From Lineus longissimus (lineage: Eukaryota > Nemertea > Pilidiophora > Heteronemertea > Lineidae): 64,000 nt of DNA. The stretch lies in contig NC_088308.1 of assembly GCF_910592395.1 (NCBI RefSeq), forward strand, positions 9,687,001 through 9,751,000, in the 5' to 3' direction. Position 1 is the first letter of the stretch; every line of letters begins with the position of its first letter. This document shows, in pieces, positions 48,871 to 62,613 of this stretch. The translations under genes and the position numbers were made by a program. Below the pieces are notes generated by a model. The model had not been told where the DNA came from. It searched no databases and saw nothing but the letters and a program-made list of their open reading frames with translations.

Positions 48871-48877
48871 TAAGGGC

Positions 48878-49677
48878 TACGGTGGCCCATAGAGGACATG
48901 CGTTTATTTTCAATATATTAGAATATTTTTCTTTTTACAATGCGATTGTTTTCTCTCGAATTACAACCGCCGTCGGATTTATTTCTCACCGCCGAAAAAA
49001 TAATTCCCACCGCCGGGTTAAAAATAATAATTCCCACCACCGCGGTGGAAAATAATACCCACCGCGGTGGGAAATAATATCCACCGCGGTGAGAAATGTT
49101 TACAACCACGATTGTGGCTGGACTAGTATCAGGTCAAGGGGAGTAACAACATAAAAAAGATCGGAGCGGGAGCTAATTCGTTATTGACATCGCAAGGATG
49201 AAAACAATTGAAGACGTAGGTCATTGACATTGTATTATTCAGGTCTACTGCCACAAGCTACTAAATCAAAGCAGGTCCTATCATTACAAAGAGCCGGCAT
49301 CTTCACAGCACAGGACATAGCCTAGCCTAATAGCTGAGCTACCTCTTCAATTGTCTTCATCCTTGCGATGTCAATAACGAATTAGCTCCCGCTCCGATCT
49401 TTCTTATGTTGTTACTCTCCTTGACCTGATACTAGTCCAGCCACAATCTAGGTTGTAAACATTTCTCACCGCGGTAGATATTATTTTCCACCGCGGTGGA
49501 TATTATTTTCCACCGCGGTGGGAATTATTATTTTCAACCCGGCGGTGGGAATTATTTTTTTGGCGGTGAGAAATAAATCCGACGGCGGTTGTAATTGGTG
49601 AGAAAAAAATCGCATTGTAAAAAGAAAAATATTCTAATATATTGAAAATAAACGCATGTCCTCTATGGGCCACCGTA
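48878..49677. mobile_element. 800 bp palindromic (foldback) element, copy B
   Basis: Exact-length counterpart of 3,929-4,728 with the same ends. The right AAGGGC has lost one G. Its presence in both copies at the same site dates it before the segmental duplication. Confidence 0.85.
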
Positions 49678-52600
49678 AAGGCAGCTTTGATTTTTCGTTT
49701 GTGTGCGCTACAGGACTTTAGGCGAACATGGATAGTCTTCTATACTGACTGAATAGCCCAGTGTGACAACACATGAAACGTGTTTCAACATTGCTCGTAA
49801 ACGCCAGGTAACCTCCAGGACTGACATAACTGAGTATCCCGTATTAAACGCGCAGGTCGGTTAATAGGTCTGGTCATTAATTTCCATGTGAAATGGACAT
49901 CATCGCTATTATATTATTAGGCTAAAAATTGACAACTTCACTGGACTTTGAAAAAAATTTCAAATCAGGCCTACGAATACGAAGTCTCAACTCACGGCTT
50001 GCTCATATAGTGCAACCAGTTGAACTTCGTCTTGGACAAACCGAAACCACCAGACAAAGGGCTTGCCAACTCGCGTTTTGCTTGCCGAGTCAAAACCGCA
50101 TGATGGTTTGTGATATGTTACTAAACTGTCCTCTGCATCATTGAAAACACGGTGTGTTATCAAAGACAAATGTTTTTCTTTCGAACGCGATATCGCTCAT
50201 GCATAACTATTTTAGGTCGTCGTATTCGCCGTTAATGTGGCAAATGGAATGGGTGACAGGTGATTACATGACACGATGTCGAACCTTGCTACCTGCCTGT
50301 ACAACTGCAAGGTGAAGTAATCACCACGTTGAGTTGTTATAAATGAGGTAAATAGCGTACGAATAAAATAACTTTGTCTTTGATTGAGATCGTAGTAACA
50401 GAGAAAAACTGAATTTGAGGCCCAGGTTTTCCTTTTTGCAAAACAATGTCGAGCTACTCGTGCTCATCATCTACGGATGTGTTAGTAATTAAGACCGGTG
50501 AATTGGTGGATCCAGAGGATGCCGAAAGCTGCTGGTGGCATTCTCCGCCTATCGCGCCAACGTCACGGGGTATAGGGATTAGAGACAACCTAATACGTTA
50601 CACCTGGACGCAAGGGCCCAACGCGCCGCGTAGCGGCAAAAAAGTGAAGCTGGCGAAACATTTATAACGGGTCACCGTCACTTATTATTGGACTTATAGC
50701 GCATTTACGGGGTTGCAACTATTTTGCTTTATAGTGTCACCAGGAAAGAAAAGCATGCGACCTAACGCCGATCTATTTGTATAAAGTGATAATTGGAAGG
50801 TATATAGTAGGAAATATCAATAAAATAATCATTCCATGTCGTCTTTTGAGGGCATTTTTGATTGTAAAAAATATATGTGTACGTCACCGTAGTCTCTGCA
50901 ATGATAATTTTATCAGAGCAGTCTCGCGCAAGTAGAAGTTCTTTACCTATTAGTTCTTCACTTATTAGTCTCAACGTCTGGCGCAAAGCCAGACGTTTTC
51001 CATTACGATTTCACTACGATGTTTGACAAGAAGGAGCAGTGCGCGAGATATGCTAATGAGCAAACTTCCCTCGCTTGAGTTTCTGAAGAATGTTCCATAT
51101 CGCGCTAAGCTCATCACTGCTGATTTATGACAGGCGTGCAACGGTAGGTATCTGCTCCCCAACTTCCACCCGAATACGGTACAATAAGTTACCATTTTAT
51201 GGGAATGGGACAATGCCCTCACTGTGTATGGAGTCATAGGGATAAGAAGACATTATTCATTAGTGTTGGTACAAGTGATTTTGCCCAAAAAGCATGCGCA
51301 TTCAAAAAACAAAATATGCAAGGTATCACACATGACCATGACGACGTGCAGAAAGTGCACTGGCCAGTGCATACCCTATGGCTATGTACTAGTAAACATG
51401 GTAAACATGAACAACATCATTATTCATCGGCAGTTCATTTTACTCCGAGCTTTTCCTGAAACATATAGCCATGATGATTAGGCCTACCATGTACCATGAC
51501 CAATAACAGCACTAGATCATGTAGATGTCAACAAGTTCACATGATGATGATGAACCGTATAATCCCGCATGGCGCATGTGGGGCAAGCGTCTAAACCAAA
51601 GCCCCAAAATCACTTGTTTTGGTCTATTTCACTTGTGTTTCCCCCCTCTCCCAGTCCATAATACATTTACAGTTTACAATCCCCGATCATGGCCCAACAA
51701 AATGTCATCGGTTGACTAAAGGAACACAACTGTTCAATGGATTTATAGTTGAATGCGATCAAACTACGTCTTTTCAATCGTGGATTGTAAATTTAACTCC
51801 ATGGGCCTAGGGAAGGCCCTATAACAATACTTTCGACACAGTTATTATCTCCGCTGCCTCCACCATCCACCATGTTACACACAGTGCTCACTGCTGATTC
51901 TAAAATGCGCCACCTAGTCAAAACAGGACATATGTTCTTCTAGGAATAGATCTCTTTCCAATATTTCGTCATTCCACTATCGTCATCACCTCATCATACT
52001 TTCATTGACATTACAGGCACACATCCACAGAGCACTCTTCAAATCATCTACACAGTGGTTATCCAACTAGGATTATAAAGGTAATTTCTTAGCCCCGCAC
52101 AGTGGGTTTCAGTCTTGATAAAGGGGCACTATTGCTAGCAGCTAGGTAGGCAAGATAAAGTTAGCCGAAGTAGCCGATAGGGGTCTCTCACCCCTCAAAG
52201 TCTGTCACAACTATTCAAGTTTGTCAAGGAATACATGCAGCGCTGACTCTAACAAGACCCAATAGGAATGTCGCACAGTCATCTGTCAAAAACAAGACCT
52301 ATGTTGTAGTATGATCTCTTGCCAATATTTAATAATTGCACTATCGTCATCACCTCATCATACTTCATTGACATTACAGGCACAAATTGACATAGACCTG
52401 ACCACTGTTGCAATCAACGACACAGTCGCTATCCAAGTAGCATTATAGAGGTAATTATCATTATCATACCTCATTAGCATGTGAACCAATCGCGTCGCGT
52501 CCTTTGCGATCACGGCAAAGCCTCATGGAATAATGTCTTTCACCGTTGAATAATTTTTCATATTCCATGCCTACAACCTCAATTTCTTCATTATTCCATG

Positions 52601-52740
52601 GCTAGAAGTTCAATACTAATATAATATCCAAGATAAAGTTACAAGAAGTAGTCAATAGGGGTCTCTCACCTCTCACTGTATGTCCATACTATTCACGCTT
52701 GTACGAGGAATACATTCAATGCTGAATCTAACAACACCCA

Positions 52741-53168
52741 GTGCCCTTACTCTGTATATTAGTCACTGGAAGATGGCCCATTTCACTCCTTGCTTCTACT
52801 TCACCTATAGTCTCATTGCAAACGCCTCACTTCTATGATATCACATTCACTTTCAGCTGTCATGCAACGCAACAACTGTGCTATCTGCCATCGCACATCA
52901 ACGAAGAAGTGCAGCCGCCCACATTCCACCTCACGTCTGTCCGACCAGCTGCAATCCTCGAGGACGCCCCACTGTACCACGATTTCACTACGATGTTTGA
53001 CAAGAAGGAGCAGTGCGCGAGATAGGCTAATGAGCAGACTTCCCTCGCTTGAGTTTCAGAAGAATGTTCCATATCGCGCTAAGCTGACCACTGCTGACCA
53101 TGACAGGCGTGCATTGGACTGGTACAGGTTGGAACTGAACATTGAATATGCTGGTGGTGACGCTTTCT
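52741..53168 (+). pseudogene. Unidentified coding-like fragment inside the 3,161 bp unit
   Basis: A plus-strand frame (52,741-53,025) ends at a TAG and appears to continue in another frame (about 53,028-53,168) as LMSRLPSLEFQKNVPYRA..., ending at a TGA. It looks like a captured host-gene terminal exon carrying a stop or frameshift. Part of it is duplicated upstream at about 51,005-51,115. The same sequence recurs in unit 2 (55,901-56,328). I cannot name the source gene. Confidence 0.35.
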
Positions 53169-53638
53169 GATGAGAAGTTGGTCGTGACTGATGCAGTATC
53201 CTTGGACTTGTCCACACCATCGTTCAATCATTGCTCTCTGAGCTGCCTTGATTCTGTACTTACCCAAATACTTAGACCAAATGCCTGTTGACTGTGCTTT
53301 AAGAGAGACTGGCGCCATGCCTAGAGATATGACTGACCCCTATTGGCAAATTTGTATGACTTTATCTTGCCTACCTAGCTGCTGCCTATAGTCTCCCTTT
53401 AACTGCGGAACACTTCAAAGTCGATAAAATGCCATGTTCCACCTTTTAATGTGTTCAGACCGCCATTTTCAAAATAATCAAGTCAGGACACTGCCTTCTA
53501 GTCTCATAATAAATTTTGCTTTCCTCAATAATAACATTTCTTCTTCTTCAATGCTTTCATCATTCCAAACTTCTCCTCCTCTGACTTTTACAGGGGTACA
53601 GTCATGGCAATCAAAACCCAAATACTGAGACCAAATGC

Positions 53639-53702
53639 CTGTTGACTGTGCTTTAAGAGAGACTGGCGCCATGCCTAGTCTCTCTTAAAGCACAGTCAAC
53701 AG
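53639..53702. repeat. Perfect 26-bp-stem hairpin near unit 1 end
   Basis: Arms 53,639-53,664 and 53,677-53,702 are exact inverse complements around a 12-base loop. A one-armed version of the same motif occurs at about 53,284-53,324. The hairpin is repeated in unit 2 at 56,799-56,862. Confidence 0.9.
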
Positions 53703-53769
53703 ACACCAACCCCCTCAGACTCAGAAACCACAAACGCCCAACCCTTCCTGCTACCTTAATACTTCTGGA

Positions 53770-56700
53770 CGCAAGGGCCCAACGCGCCGCGTAGCGGCAA
53801 AAAAGCGAAGCTGGCGAAACATTTATAACGGGTCACCGTCACTTATTATTGGACTTATAGCGCATTTACGGGGTTGCAACTATTTTGCTTTATAGTGTCA
53901 CCAGGAAAGAAAAGCATGCGACCTAACGCCGATCTATTTGTATAAAGTGATAATTGGAAGGTATATAGTAGGAAATATCAATAAAATAATCATTCCATGT
54001 CGTCTTTTGAGGGCATTTTTGATTGTAAAAAATATATGTGTACGTCACCGTAGTCTCTGCAATGATAATTTTATCAGAGCAGTCTCGCGCAAGTAGAAGT
54101 TCTTTACCTATTAGTTCTTCACTTATTAGTCTCAACGTCTGGCGCAAAGCCAGACGTTTTCCATTACGATTTCACTACGATGCTTGACAAGAAGGAGCAG
54201 TGCGCGAGATATGCTAATGAGCAGACTTCCCTCGCTTGAGTTTCTGAAGAATGTTCCATATCGCGCTAAGCTCATCACTGCTGATTTATGACAGGCGTGC
54301 AACGGTAGGTATCTGCTCCCCAACTTCCACCCTAATACGGTACAATAAGTTACCATTTGATGGGAATGGGACAATGCCCTCACTGTGTATGGAGTCATAG
54401 GGATAAGAAGACATTATTCATTAGTGTTGGTACAAGTGATTTTGCCCAAAAAGCATGCGCATTCAAAAAACAAAATATGCAAGGTATTACGTACAGTACA
54501 TGACCATGACGACGTGCAGAAAGTGCACTGGCCAGTGCATACCCTATGGCTATGTACTAGTAAACATGGTAAACATGAACAACATCATTATTCATCGGCA
54601 GTTCATTTTACTCCGAGCTTTTCCTGAAACATATAGCCATGATGATTAGGCCTACCATGTACCATGACCAATAACAGCACTAGATCATGTAGATGTCAAC
54701 AAGTTCACATGAACCGTATAATCCCGCATGGCGCATGTGGGGCATGCGTCTAAACCAAAGCCCCAAAATCACTTGTTTTGGTCTATTTCACTTGTGTTTC
54801 CCCCCTCTCCCAGTCCATAATACATTTACAGTTTACAATCCCCGATCATGGCCCAACAAAAGGTCATCGGTTGACTAAAGGAACACAACTGTTCAATGGA
54901 TTTATAGTTGAATGCGATCAAACTACGTCTTTTCAATCGTGGATTGTAAATTTAACCCCCATGGGCCTAGGGAAGGCCCTATAACAATACTTTCGACACA
55001 GTTATTATCTCCGCTGCCTCCACCATCCACCATGTTACACACAGTGCTCACTGCTGATTCTAAAATGCGCCACCTAGTCAAAACAGGACATATGTTCTTC
55101 TAGGAATAGATCTCTTTCCAATATTTCGTCATTCCACTGTCGTCATCACCTCATCATACTTTCATTGACATTACAGGCACACATCCACAGAGCACTCTTC
55201 AAATCATCTACACAGTGGTTATCCAACTAGGATTATAAAGGTAATTTCTTAGCCCCGCACAGTGGGTTTCAGTCTTGATAAAGGGGCACTATTGCTAGCA
55301 GCTAGGTAGGCAAGATAAAGTTAGCCGAAGTAGCCGATAGGGGTCTCTCACCCCTCAAAGTCCGTCACAACTATTCAAGTTTGTACAAGGAATACATGCA
55401 GCGCTGACTCTAACAAGACCCAATGGGAATGTCGCACAGTCATCTGTCAAAAACAAGACCTATGTTGTAGTATGATCTCTTGCCAATATTTAATAATTGC
55501 ACTATCGTCATCACCTCATCATACTTCATTGACATTACAGGCACAAATTGACATAGACCTGACCACTGTTGCAATCAACGACACAGTCGCTATCCAAGTA
55601 GCATTATAGAGGTAATTATCATTATCATACCTCATTAGCATGTGAACCAATCGCGTCGCGTCCTTTGCGATCACGGCAAAGCCTCATGGAATAATGTCTT
55701 TCACCGTTGAATAATTTTTCATATTCCATGCCTACAACTTCAATTTCTTCATATTCCATGGCTAGAAGTTCAATACTAATATAATATCCAAGATAAAGTT
55801 ACAAGAAGTAGTCAATAGGGGTCTCTCACCTCTCACTGTATGTCCATACTATTCACGCTTGTACGAGGAATACATTCAATGCTGAATCTAACAACACCCA
55901 GTGCCCTTACTCTGTATATTAGTCACTGGAAGATGGCCCATTTCACTCCTTCCTTCTACTTCACCTATAGTCTCATTGCAAACGCCTCACTTCTATGATA
56001 TCACATTCACTTTCAGCTGTCATGCAACGCAACAACTGTGCTATCTGCCATCGCACATCAACGAAGAAGTGCAGCCGCCCACATTCCACCTCACGTCTGT
56101 CCGACCAGCTGCAATCCTCGAGGACGCCCCACTGTACCACGATTTCACTACGATGTTTGACAAGAAGGAGCAGTGCGCGAGATAGGCTAATGAGCAGACT
56201 TCCCTCGCTTGAGTTTCAGAAGAATGTTCCATATCGCGCTAAGCTGACCACTGCTGACCATGACAGGCATGCATTGGACTGGTACAGGTTGGAACTGAAC
56301 ATTGAATATGCTGGTGGTGACGCTTTCTGATGAGAAGTTGGTCGTGACTGATGCAGTATCCTTGGACTTGTCCACACCATCGTTCAATCATTGCTCTCTG
56401 AGCTGCCTTGATTCTGTACTTACCCAAATACTAAGACCAAATGCCTGTTGACTGTGCTTTAAGAGAGACTGGCGCCATGCCTAGAGATATGACTGACCCC
56501 TATTGGCAAATTTGTATGACTTTATCTTGCCTACCTAGCTGCTGCCTATAGTCTCCCTTTAACTGCGGAACACTTCAAAGTCGATAAAATGCCATGTTCC
56601 ACCTTTTAATGTGTTCAGACCGCCATTTTCAAAATAATCAAGTCAGGACACTGCCTTCTAGTCTCATAATAAATTTTGCTTTCCTCAAAAATAACATTTC

Positions 56701-56930
56701 TTCTTCTTCAATGCTTTCATCATTCCAAACTTCTCCTCCTCTGACTTTTACAGGGGTACAGTCATGGCAATCAAAACCCAAATACTGAGACCAAATGCCT
56801 GTTGACTGTGCTTTAAGAGAGACTGGCGCCATGCCTAGTCTCTCTTAAAGCACAGTCAACAGACACCAACCCCCTCAGACTCAGAAACCACAAAACGCCC
56901 AACCCTTCCTGCTACCTTAATACTTCTGGA
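53770..56930. mobile_element. 3,161 bp insertion unit 2 of a head-to-tail dimer (copy B only)
   Basis: Second unit in the same orientation, joined to unit 1 with no spacer beyond CTGGA. Total length equals unit 1 despite a 9-bp loss (near 54,707) and small gains elsewhere, so the two differ by scattered substitutions and indels. Perfect dimers without spacer are expected from rolling-circle transposition or from unequal exchange. Insertion between A and T (CTGGA/TTTAG) would fit Helitron habit, but the classic 5' TC and 3' CTRR ends are not clear. Confidence 0.8.
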
Positions 56931-57858
56931 TTTAGTTGATGTATCAGACGCTACTAGTTGCAGTATGAATCACCTCACACATTTCGGCTAACAGGGATGC
57001 CTCGTATTCGTCTTTCAACATACTGCAGCGTATTGATAGTAGTGTGGTGAGGCGGACCTACTGTCACAGCTTGAATTGGCCGTCATTGAGTGCTGCCGTG
57101 AAATAGCTCATCCACGTAACTTCCGGACTTCTGAACCTTTCTTATATTGCAAAAACTCGGTAGATATTCTTTGTCGGAAATACTTTCTCCAAAGGCGAAG
57201 TGCATTTTGGTGTTGTTAAACCCACTATTTTTTTGTAGAGTGTGGAATATGGCATGTGATTCGGTTCGATCGTGCAGACGATCATTTGCTGTGAGATATA
57301 TTTTGCCCTTTACCATTTTTGAAAGGCTCAAAATAGGAAAAATATTCACCTTGATGATATCAAAAAGGGTAACATTAGAGCAGGTTCGAAAATTTTTAGG
57401 AAATCGTGACATTTATGGCATTTTTTCGAATATTCTTGCTGCGTAAATTTGTGTGCACTTCGTCTATGGATGCCAATATTGGCAGAGAAAATATGCTTCA
57501 ATATCAATGTACTTGCATGCCTTTGACATGTTTGAGAAAGACTTCTACACATCATGAAGGAATGAAAAAAGGGCTGCAAGGCAGGACGACCAGTGCATCA
57601 ACAAATGACTTAGGTCGTTTTGCTTTCGCAACCCTTCAAATTTGAAGACGCAAATCCGACAGTAGGCTCAGATGTCCTCACCCCCCTCCCCCCCCCCAAC
57701 AAACCAACCACTGAAGAAATGGTTACATTATTCATCGACTTTATTCTTGAATTTCAATCGATTTACAGTTCATAAGATCCAAATCAATCACTACTAAATC
57801 GATTGAAAATATGCCAAAACTCCTGACGATTCTTCCCGTGACGTCACATATCTTCTTC

Positions 57859-60800
57859 TCATGCCTTTAGTTTTCTGCAATCTGTGTACATAGGTTTGCC
57901 CTTGTACCTGCACGCGCAGTTATACTTGCCATCAATTAACCTAACCCTTCCTCCATCCTCGGTACACTTTGAGCTAGCTTTGTATTCCTCGTCCCACCAG
58001 CATCTTTTCCAGCCATCTCCTGAAAGACCATGATCGAACAGTTACGTTCACCCGACGGCCTACTCCACGTATCACGCGCTATTCTTTCTGCCTGGGTTAG
58101 GGTGAACCATCAATACTTCACTACCCAAACATTTTTTGAAGGAAGATTATTAAAGTACAAAAATAATTATTTCAAGTTCAGTTCGTACATTGTTGTTTTA
58201 AAGTTGTTTTAACTATCCTGGATACGTGGTTGACCCAGAAGGCGGTGAACGATGACCCTCTACAGCGTCTAAGTCCTTCAAAGCTTCAATACTCCTTCAA
58301 TGACACGGGTCTATTGTTTAGCTTAGCATCTACTCTGGTTTTACTTCTGGTGCATAAAACAATACCAGGTACAAAAACCTGTAGAATATTTGTTCTACCT
58401 GTGAGCTGTATCATGTGCTTTTTAAAAGTCTCAAATCAAACACAAATTATTTCATTTGTACATGTTCGTGATTATACTCTCATTCATATCTAATCGTGTC
58501 GATTTCCTTTATAGTTGTTCAGGCAGTGTGCAGAGGTGACACCGTATCATGTAAGCATCCGTCACCCCTTCCAAATGTCGGAGCGAAACTGGCGATATTA
58601 AGTACATATACATTTGTACGAATCAAATAATTTTTTTTTCGATTAGACACCGTGGTCATGCGAACCTACCTGATTTACACTGGGTCTCGTCCACCGCCTT
58701 AGATGCTTTAAAAGTCCCATAGTCCTTCTCTGAAAATGGATATCAAAAGCGCTTTAGAGGCAGTATAAAATGGTATTTTGAAAGACCATTCAGTACTTTC
58801 AGAGCGACATGTACGTCCGTAACACAACTTAAACGCAGTTCCAAGGTGAAGTGATGACATAACAAAGCACCACGTCAGGATGTTGAGCGTGTCATTGTAA
58901 TTTTTGGCGGGGCGGTTCACAACTTGTCGTACTCTTCTCCTGGACACCATATGTCAGCGTCAGTGTGCGACTATTACAATAACGCTCGATGTGAGGACTG
59001 TATGAACTAAACGATGACTATAGAACGATGTATGACGATGTGATTTCTACTACAAGTAATTTGACGCGACCAGTCTTGGTCAAACGCCCGAACATACATG
59101 TACATGTAGTTCTACCGAAACCATATTCAAACTCTTAACGAGGTACAGATTTGGCATGCGACTGATCATTGAGACAATTTAGGGTATACCGCCAAATAAC
59201 AATTACGCTAGTTTTCACAGGTGACCATTGCAAGGCAATATCAATTCACGCAGTGTTTAACATTTCAGCTTGAAAGTCTAACACTTCCTTATACGGCGCT
59301 AAACAACAAATCCTAATCACCTTCACCGTTTATAAAAATGTTTTTTACACCTACCTAGGTAATATTTACACTTGGTGCATGTTTTCCGGCATTGTTGAAT
59401 GGCATAGGTGATGTTGGCGGTACAAGTGATATTCTGACAGTCGGCAGCCACATCACCACAAGTCAGGATTGGCTTCCCGACAACCCTCTTGCCTTTATTA
59501 GCTGCATGCATGAAAAATCAGCGATACTTATTTCATGAAGGTTACAGCTTGGTCAAGTGTGTGATACCATTGGGGGAAAAAACAGGGACAATTCTTCTCA
59601 AATGCAGCAAATCGATCTCCGAACACAAGTGCCAACAAGCTCCCACTTGAAATCCCAACGACCATCGGCGTCCGCATTTCGTAATGTTAATTTCCAAGCT
59701 ACTGTGACGCCGACGACATAGCCGCGTGTCGGAGCCTTTGAGATTGTAGTCTGGTGGTGCAATTTCGTGGACATTTCACTTCGTGAACTCGCATACGGAA
59801 AACAATTGTTTTCGCTCTTTTAACATGGTCTAAACTAATGGTCAAAATTACCGTACATTGTACCTGCAATATCATGAGCACTGGTATCAGTTTAGAGATT
59901 CACAGAAAATGTCATATTTCATACTAAAATTCGTATCAGTATACATGCAAGTTCCATTCATATATCCGATTCTAAAGTTGGGTAACTCGTATTAGTTTAA
60001 CAATCAACTAAAGGTCGACACTCATGTATGGGATTGTGGCGTATAGCTCAACTTGCTCTCACTATTATTCAATGGAGAAGTTTTTGCACAAATTTATGAT
60101 CCGTACGTTGCATGTAAAGCATTTAAGTGACTGCAGTGTCCACAAAAAAATAAAATTATTGTGGACTGCTTAAAAATAACATTTTGTTATTGTACAAGAT
60201 CCATAAAAAAAACCGAGATGATCCAATTCCTGGAAACCCATTATATCGCAGTAAACTAAATTCTGCTGTAATCGATGCAGCTGTTCAAGTAAATGTGACC
60301 ACTCGACTCTCTGTTTGGAGGGTAGGATTGAATAAAGGCTTATTGAGTGGTCTAAATGGCCTACGCGTTCGAACCACAGAGACATATCTTATTTCACTCT
60401 AATGAGTGGACTATGAGCTACTGTCATAATTGAGGATTGTCGTTTTCCTACAAGACATATTTAGACCTTTCAAACCACATTCGTTTTGGTTGGGCTTGGA
60501 TGAAACATTTTTTCACAGTAAAATCATATATTGACTGGTCTAAACAGAGTATAGACAATTATTGATAAATTGTGTGACGTATAAGATATCCAACTCGAAT
60601 AGACCCGGTTTGGCCAAACTAACATCACTATAACATCACTTTATGAATTGCTAGCTCACCTTTACCACTGTACTTGGTTGCAGGTAATGTGCACAGCCCA
60701 CAGGCTTTTTCGCAGTTCCTTTTCATATAAACTGGATTTCTCGTACATTCCCCGTGTTTTGCCCAATTCTCGCAGTCACGGTTTTTGTCGAAGCAATCTG

Positions 60801-62613
60801 GAAAGATGCAAAGATATGCAATGAAAGGACGATTTTGTACTACGGGCGTTGAAATGGGAGTAAATTGAAAGAACAATGTATAATGTACCCAATAGAGAAG
60901 AACGAACAGCCCAAAATAAAGCTGACAGGCAATGTGTTGTGTCCTTTTAATCGTGGCATGGGGCTCTGTTATATAGTGAGTTCTAATATAGCGCCTTTCA
61001 CTAGCTGTATTTCATGTATCTCTACTGTCTCAAAGCGCTTTATAATTGCAAAAACTAATACCCAGCCTAACCAGAAACCTTTCTAGGGGACCAAGTGCAG
61101 CCATAATCTAGCGCACACAATGACATTTCATGCCAGTTGAGAGTTACAAAGTGATACCGCTGTGCCACCGCAATACCACTACTGTAACGAACAAGGTTTT
61201 GTCCTACGCTTCTAGTTAGCAAATAGGAGAGCGATTGTGCCCGAATATGTAAATACGCATGCACGCAGATTCCATACCCCCAGAGGCCGCTTTTAATAGA
61301 CCGTTTCCGTGTCCGTGGGACTCCATATAAACATGCTTAATAAACACAAGCAAAAGACGAGAGAGGAACGCAAACCCCGTTTATTCAGAAATATGATTTA
61401 CTTAATTGAACAAGGAATGCCAGAGTCTTGAAAGGTCAATGACGGGCTTAGCCGGAAGCTGCACATCGTTACCGGATCAGCCTCCATGTTAACGAACCCG
61501 CTAGGCAATTTTCACAAGGTGCGGCCAGTGCTATATAGGCCTACCGCGTTTCAACCATCAGGTAATGAATCAACGGCCGACCCGCATCACTGAACGCATC
61601 ATCAATGACGATTAAACCCTCGATCAGTTCAGGAGATATAGCACTTTTTCTGTTTTCGGTTTCAGCCACCTAGTGGCAAAATCAGGAATCAAACCGGACC
61701 GAACTTTGGTCTCCCAGGTGTCATTACATAGGAAAACATATGTATCAAGCTTCATGTCATATAATAAAAATTTACCAATGATCAAGCAGTTTCCGTGTTT
61801 TCGATTTTAGCCACCTGATGGCCAAACCTGGATTCGAACCGGACCGAAATTTTAGTCTGCAAGGTTTCATACGAGCAAAACATACTAGTATAAACATGTA
61901 CCTCTCTCATCTTTATACTTGCTATAGTAAATTAGCTACATGTACTTTGATTTTTGTAAATAAAGGAAAAACAAGAAAATCTGTGCATTCTCAATTTTTT
62001 AATCGGTCACAAAAGTTGGGCTCTCAGCCTTATTTGATTTTTCAAAAGAATTATTTTTGGATCAGCATGATTAACCCATTTTGTTTGCGGGAAATATTGA
62101 GTATGGTGTTCCAATGAATAATTCAGGCCGCAGAAGCAATTCGACAAGTTCAACGTCTAATGAATTTGAGCTGATTTGATTACAAAAAGCCCCCAATGAC
62201 TCACCTTCTGAAACGGTAAATACCGTACTCTTCGTTCCATTGCAGTTCATCTTCAACACTTGTGCGTCTTCAAGTTCTAGAACGAGAAACATAGCAAGAG
62301 AACTAACGGGACGAGACGAATCCTAAAAAGTGCTTAACATGGCTAGTACATGTACTTCTTTCTACATGATCGGTTACCCGGGCAGGCTTTAACGGAAATT
62401 AAAGGTGGTCGCCCAGATGGCCACATTAAAAAACCAAGGGCACGGCGAAAGGTTCCTACCTCTTGAACTGTAGCATCTTTTGAGATACTTGTTTTTACAC
62501 GGCCAGATCTCCTGGAGAAGCTTGACGATCCCCATATCCTTCTCCTCCAGTACTGCCCTGTTGGGTACTTTCGAGCCTAAATTATCATTAAAGAAACTCT
62601 GCGTTGCTTCTGC
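57859..62613 (-). CDS. Second copy of the HExxH/ShKT metallopeptidase-like gene (exons 6-10; 5' part beyond window)
   Basis: Paralogue of the 8,530-21,031 gene. Exons in the window are 62460-62613, 62205-62276, 60660-60797, 59355-59501 and 57859-58019, identical in length and phase to exons 6-10 of copy A, with intact splice sites and no stops. Exons 1-5, including the HELAH exon, should lie to the right of 64,000. Exon 6 differs from copy A by one silent change. Exons 7-10 differ by about 15 residues with almost no silent change. The gene looks functional as far as it can be seen. Confidence 0.85.

Larger units (their letters stand above)
50609..53769. mobile_element. 3,161 bp insertion unit 1 of a head-to-tail dimer (copy B only)
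   Basis: The unit begins CGCAAGGGCCCAACGCGCC and ends ...ACTTCTGGA. CTGGA occurs before unit 1 (50,604-50,608), at the internal junction (53,765-53,769) and at the right end (56,926-56,930). Copy A has the empty site CACCTGGATTTAG at about 7,747-7,759. A perfect 26-bp-stem hairpin lies near the 3' end (53,639-53,702), and a small GCCGCGTAGCGGC hairpin near the 5' end. Each unit also carries two copies of a 110 bp fragment (about 51,005-51,115 and 52,980-53,090). No transposase frame is recognised. Confidence 0.8.
44690..57456. mobile_element. Large element with ~1.2-1.4 kb inverted repeats (copy B)
   Basis: The left arm (about 44,690-46,050) matches the reverse complement of the right arm (about 49,915-57,456, interrupted by the 50,609-56,930 dimer) at roughly 80% identity by eye. 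Outer ends share CACACAAATxTACG followed by CAGCAAGAATATTCG-like sequence. Without the dimer the element is about 6.4 kb. The interior holds pogo-like, Harbinger and palindromic elements but no transposase I can assign to the arms. No target duplication is evident. It could be an old DNA transposon with long TIRs or an inverted segmental duplication. Confidence 0.65.
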
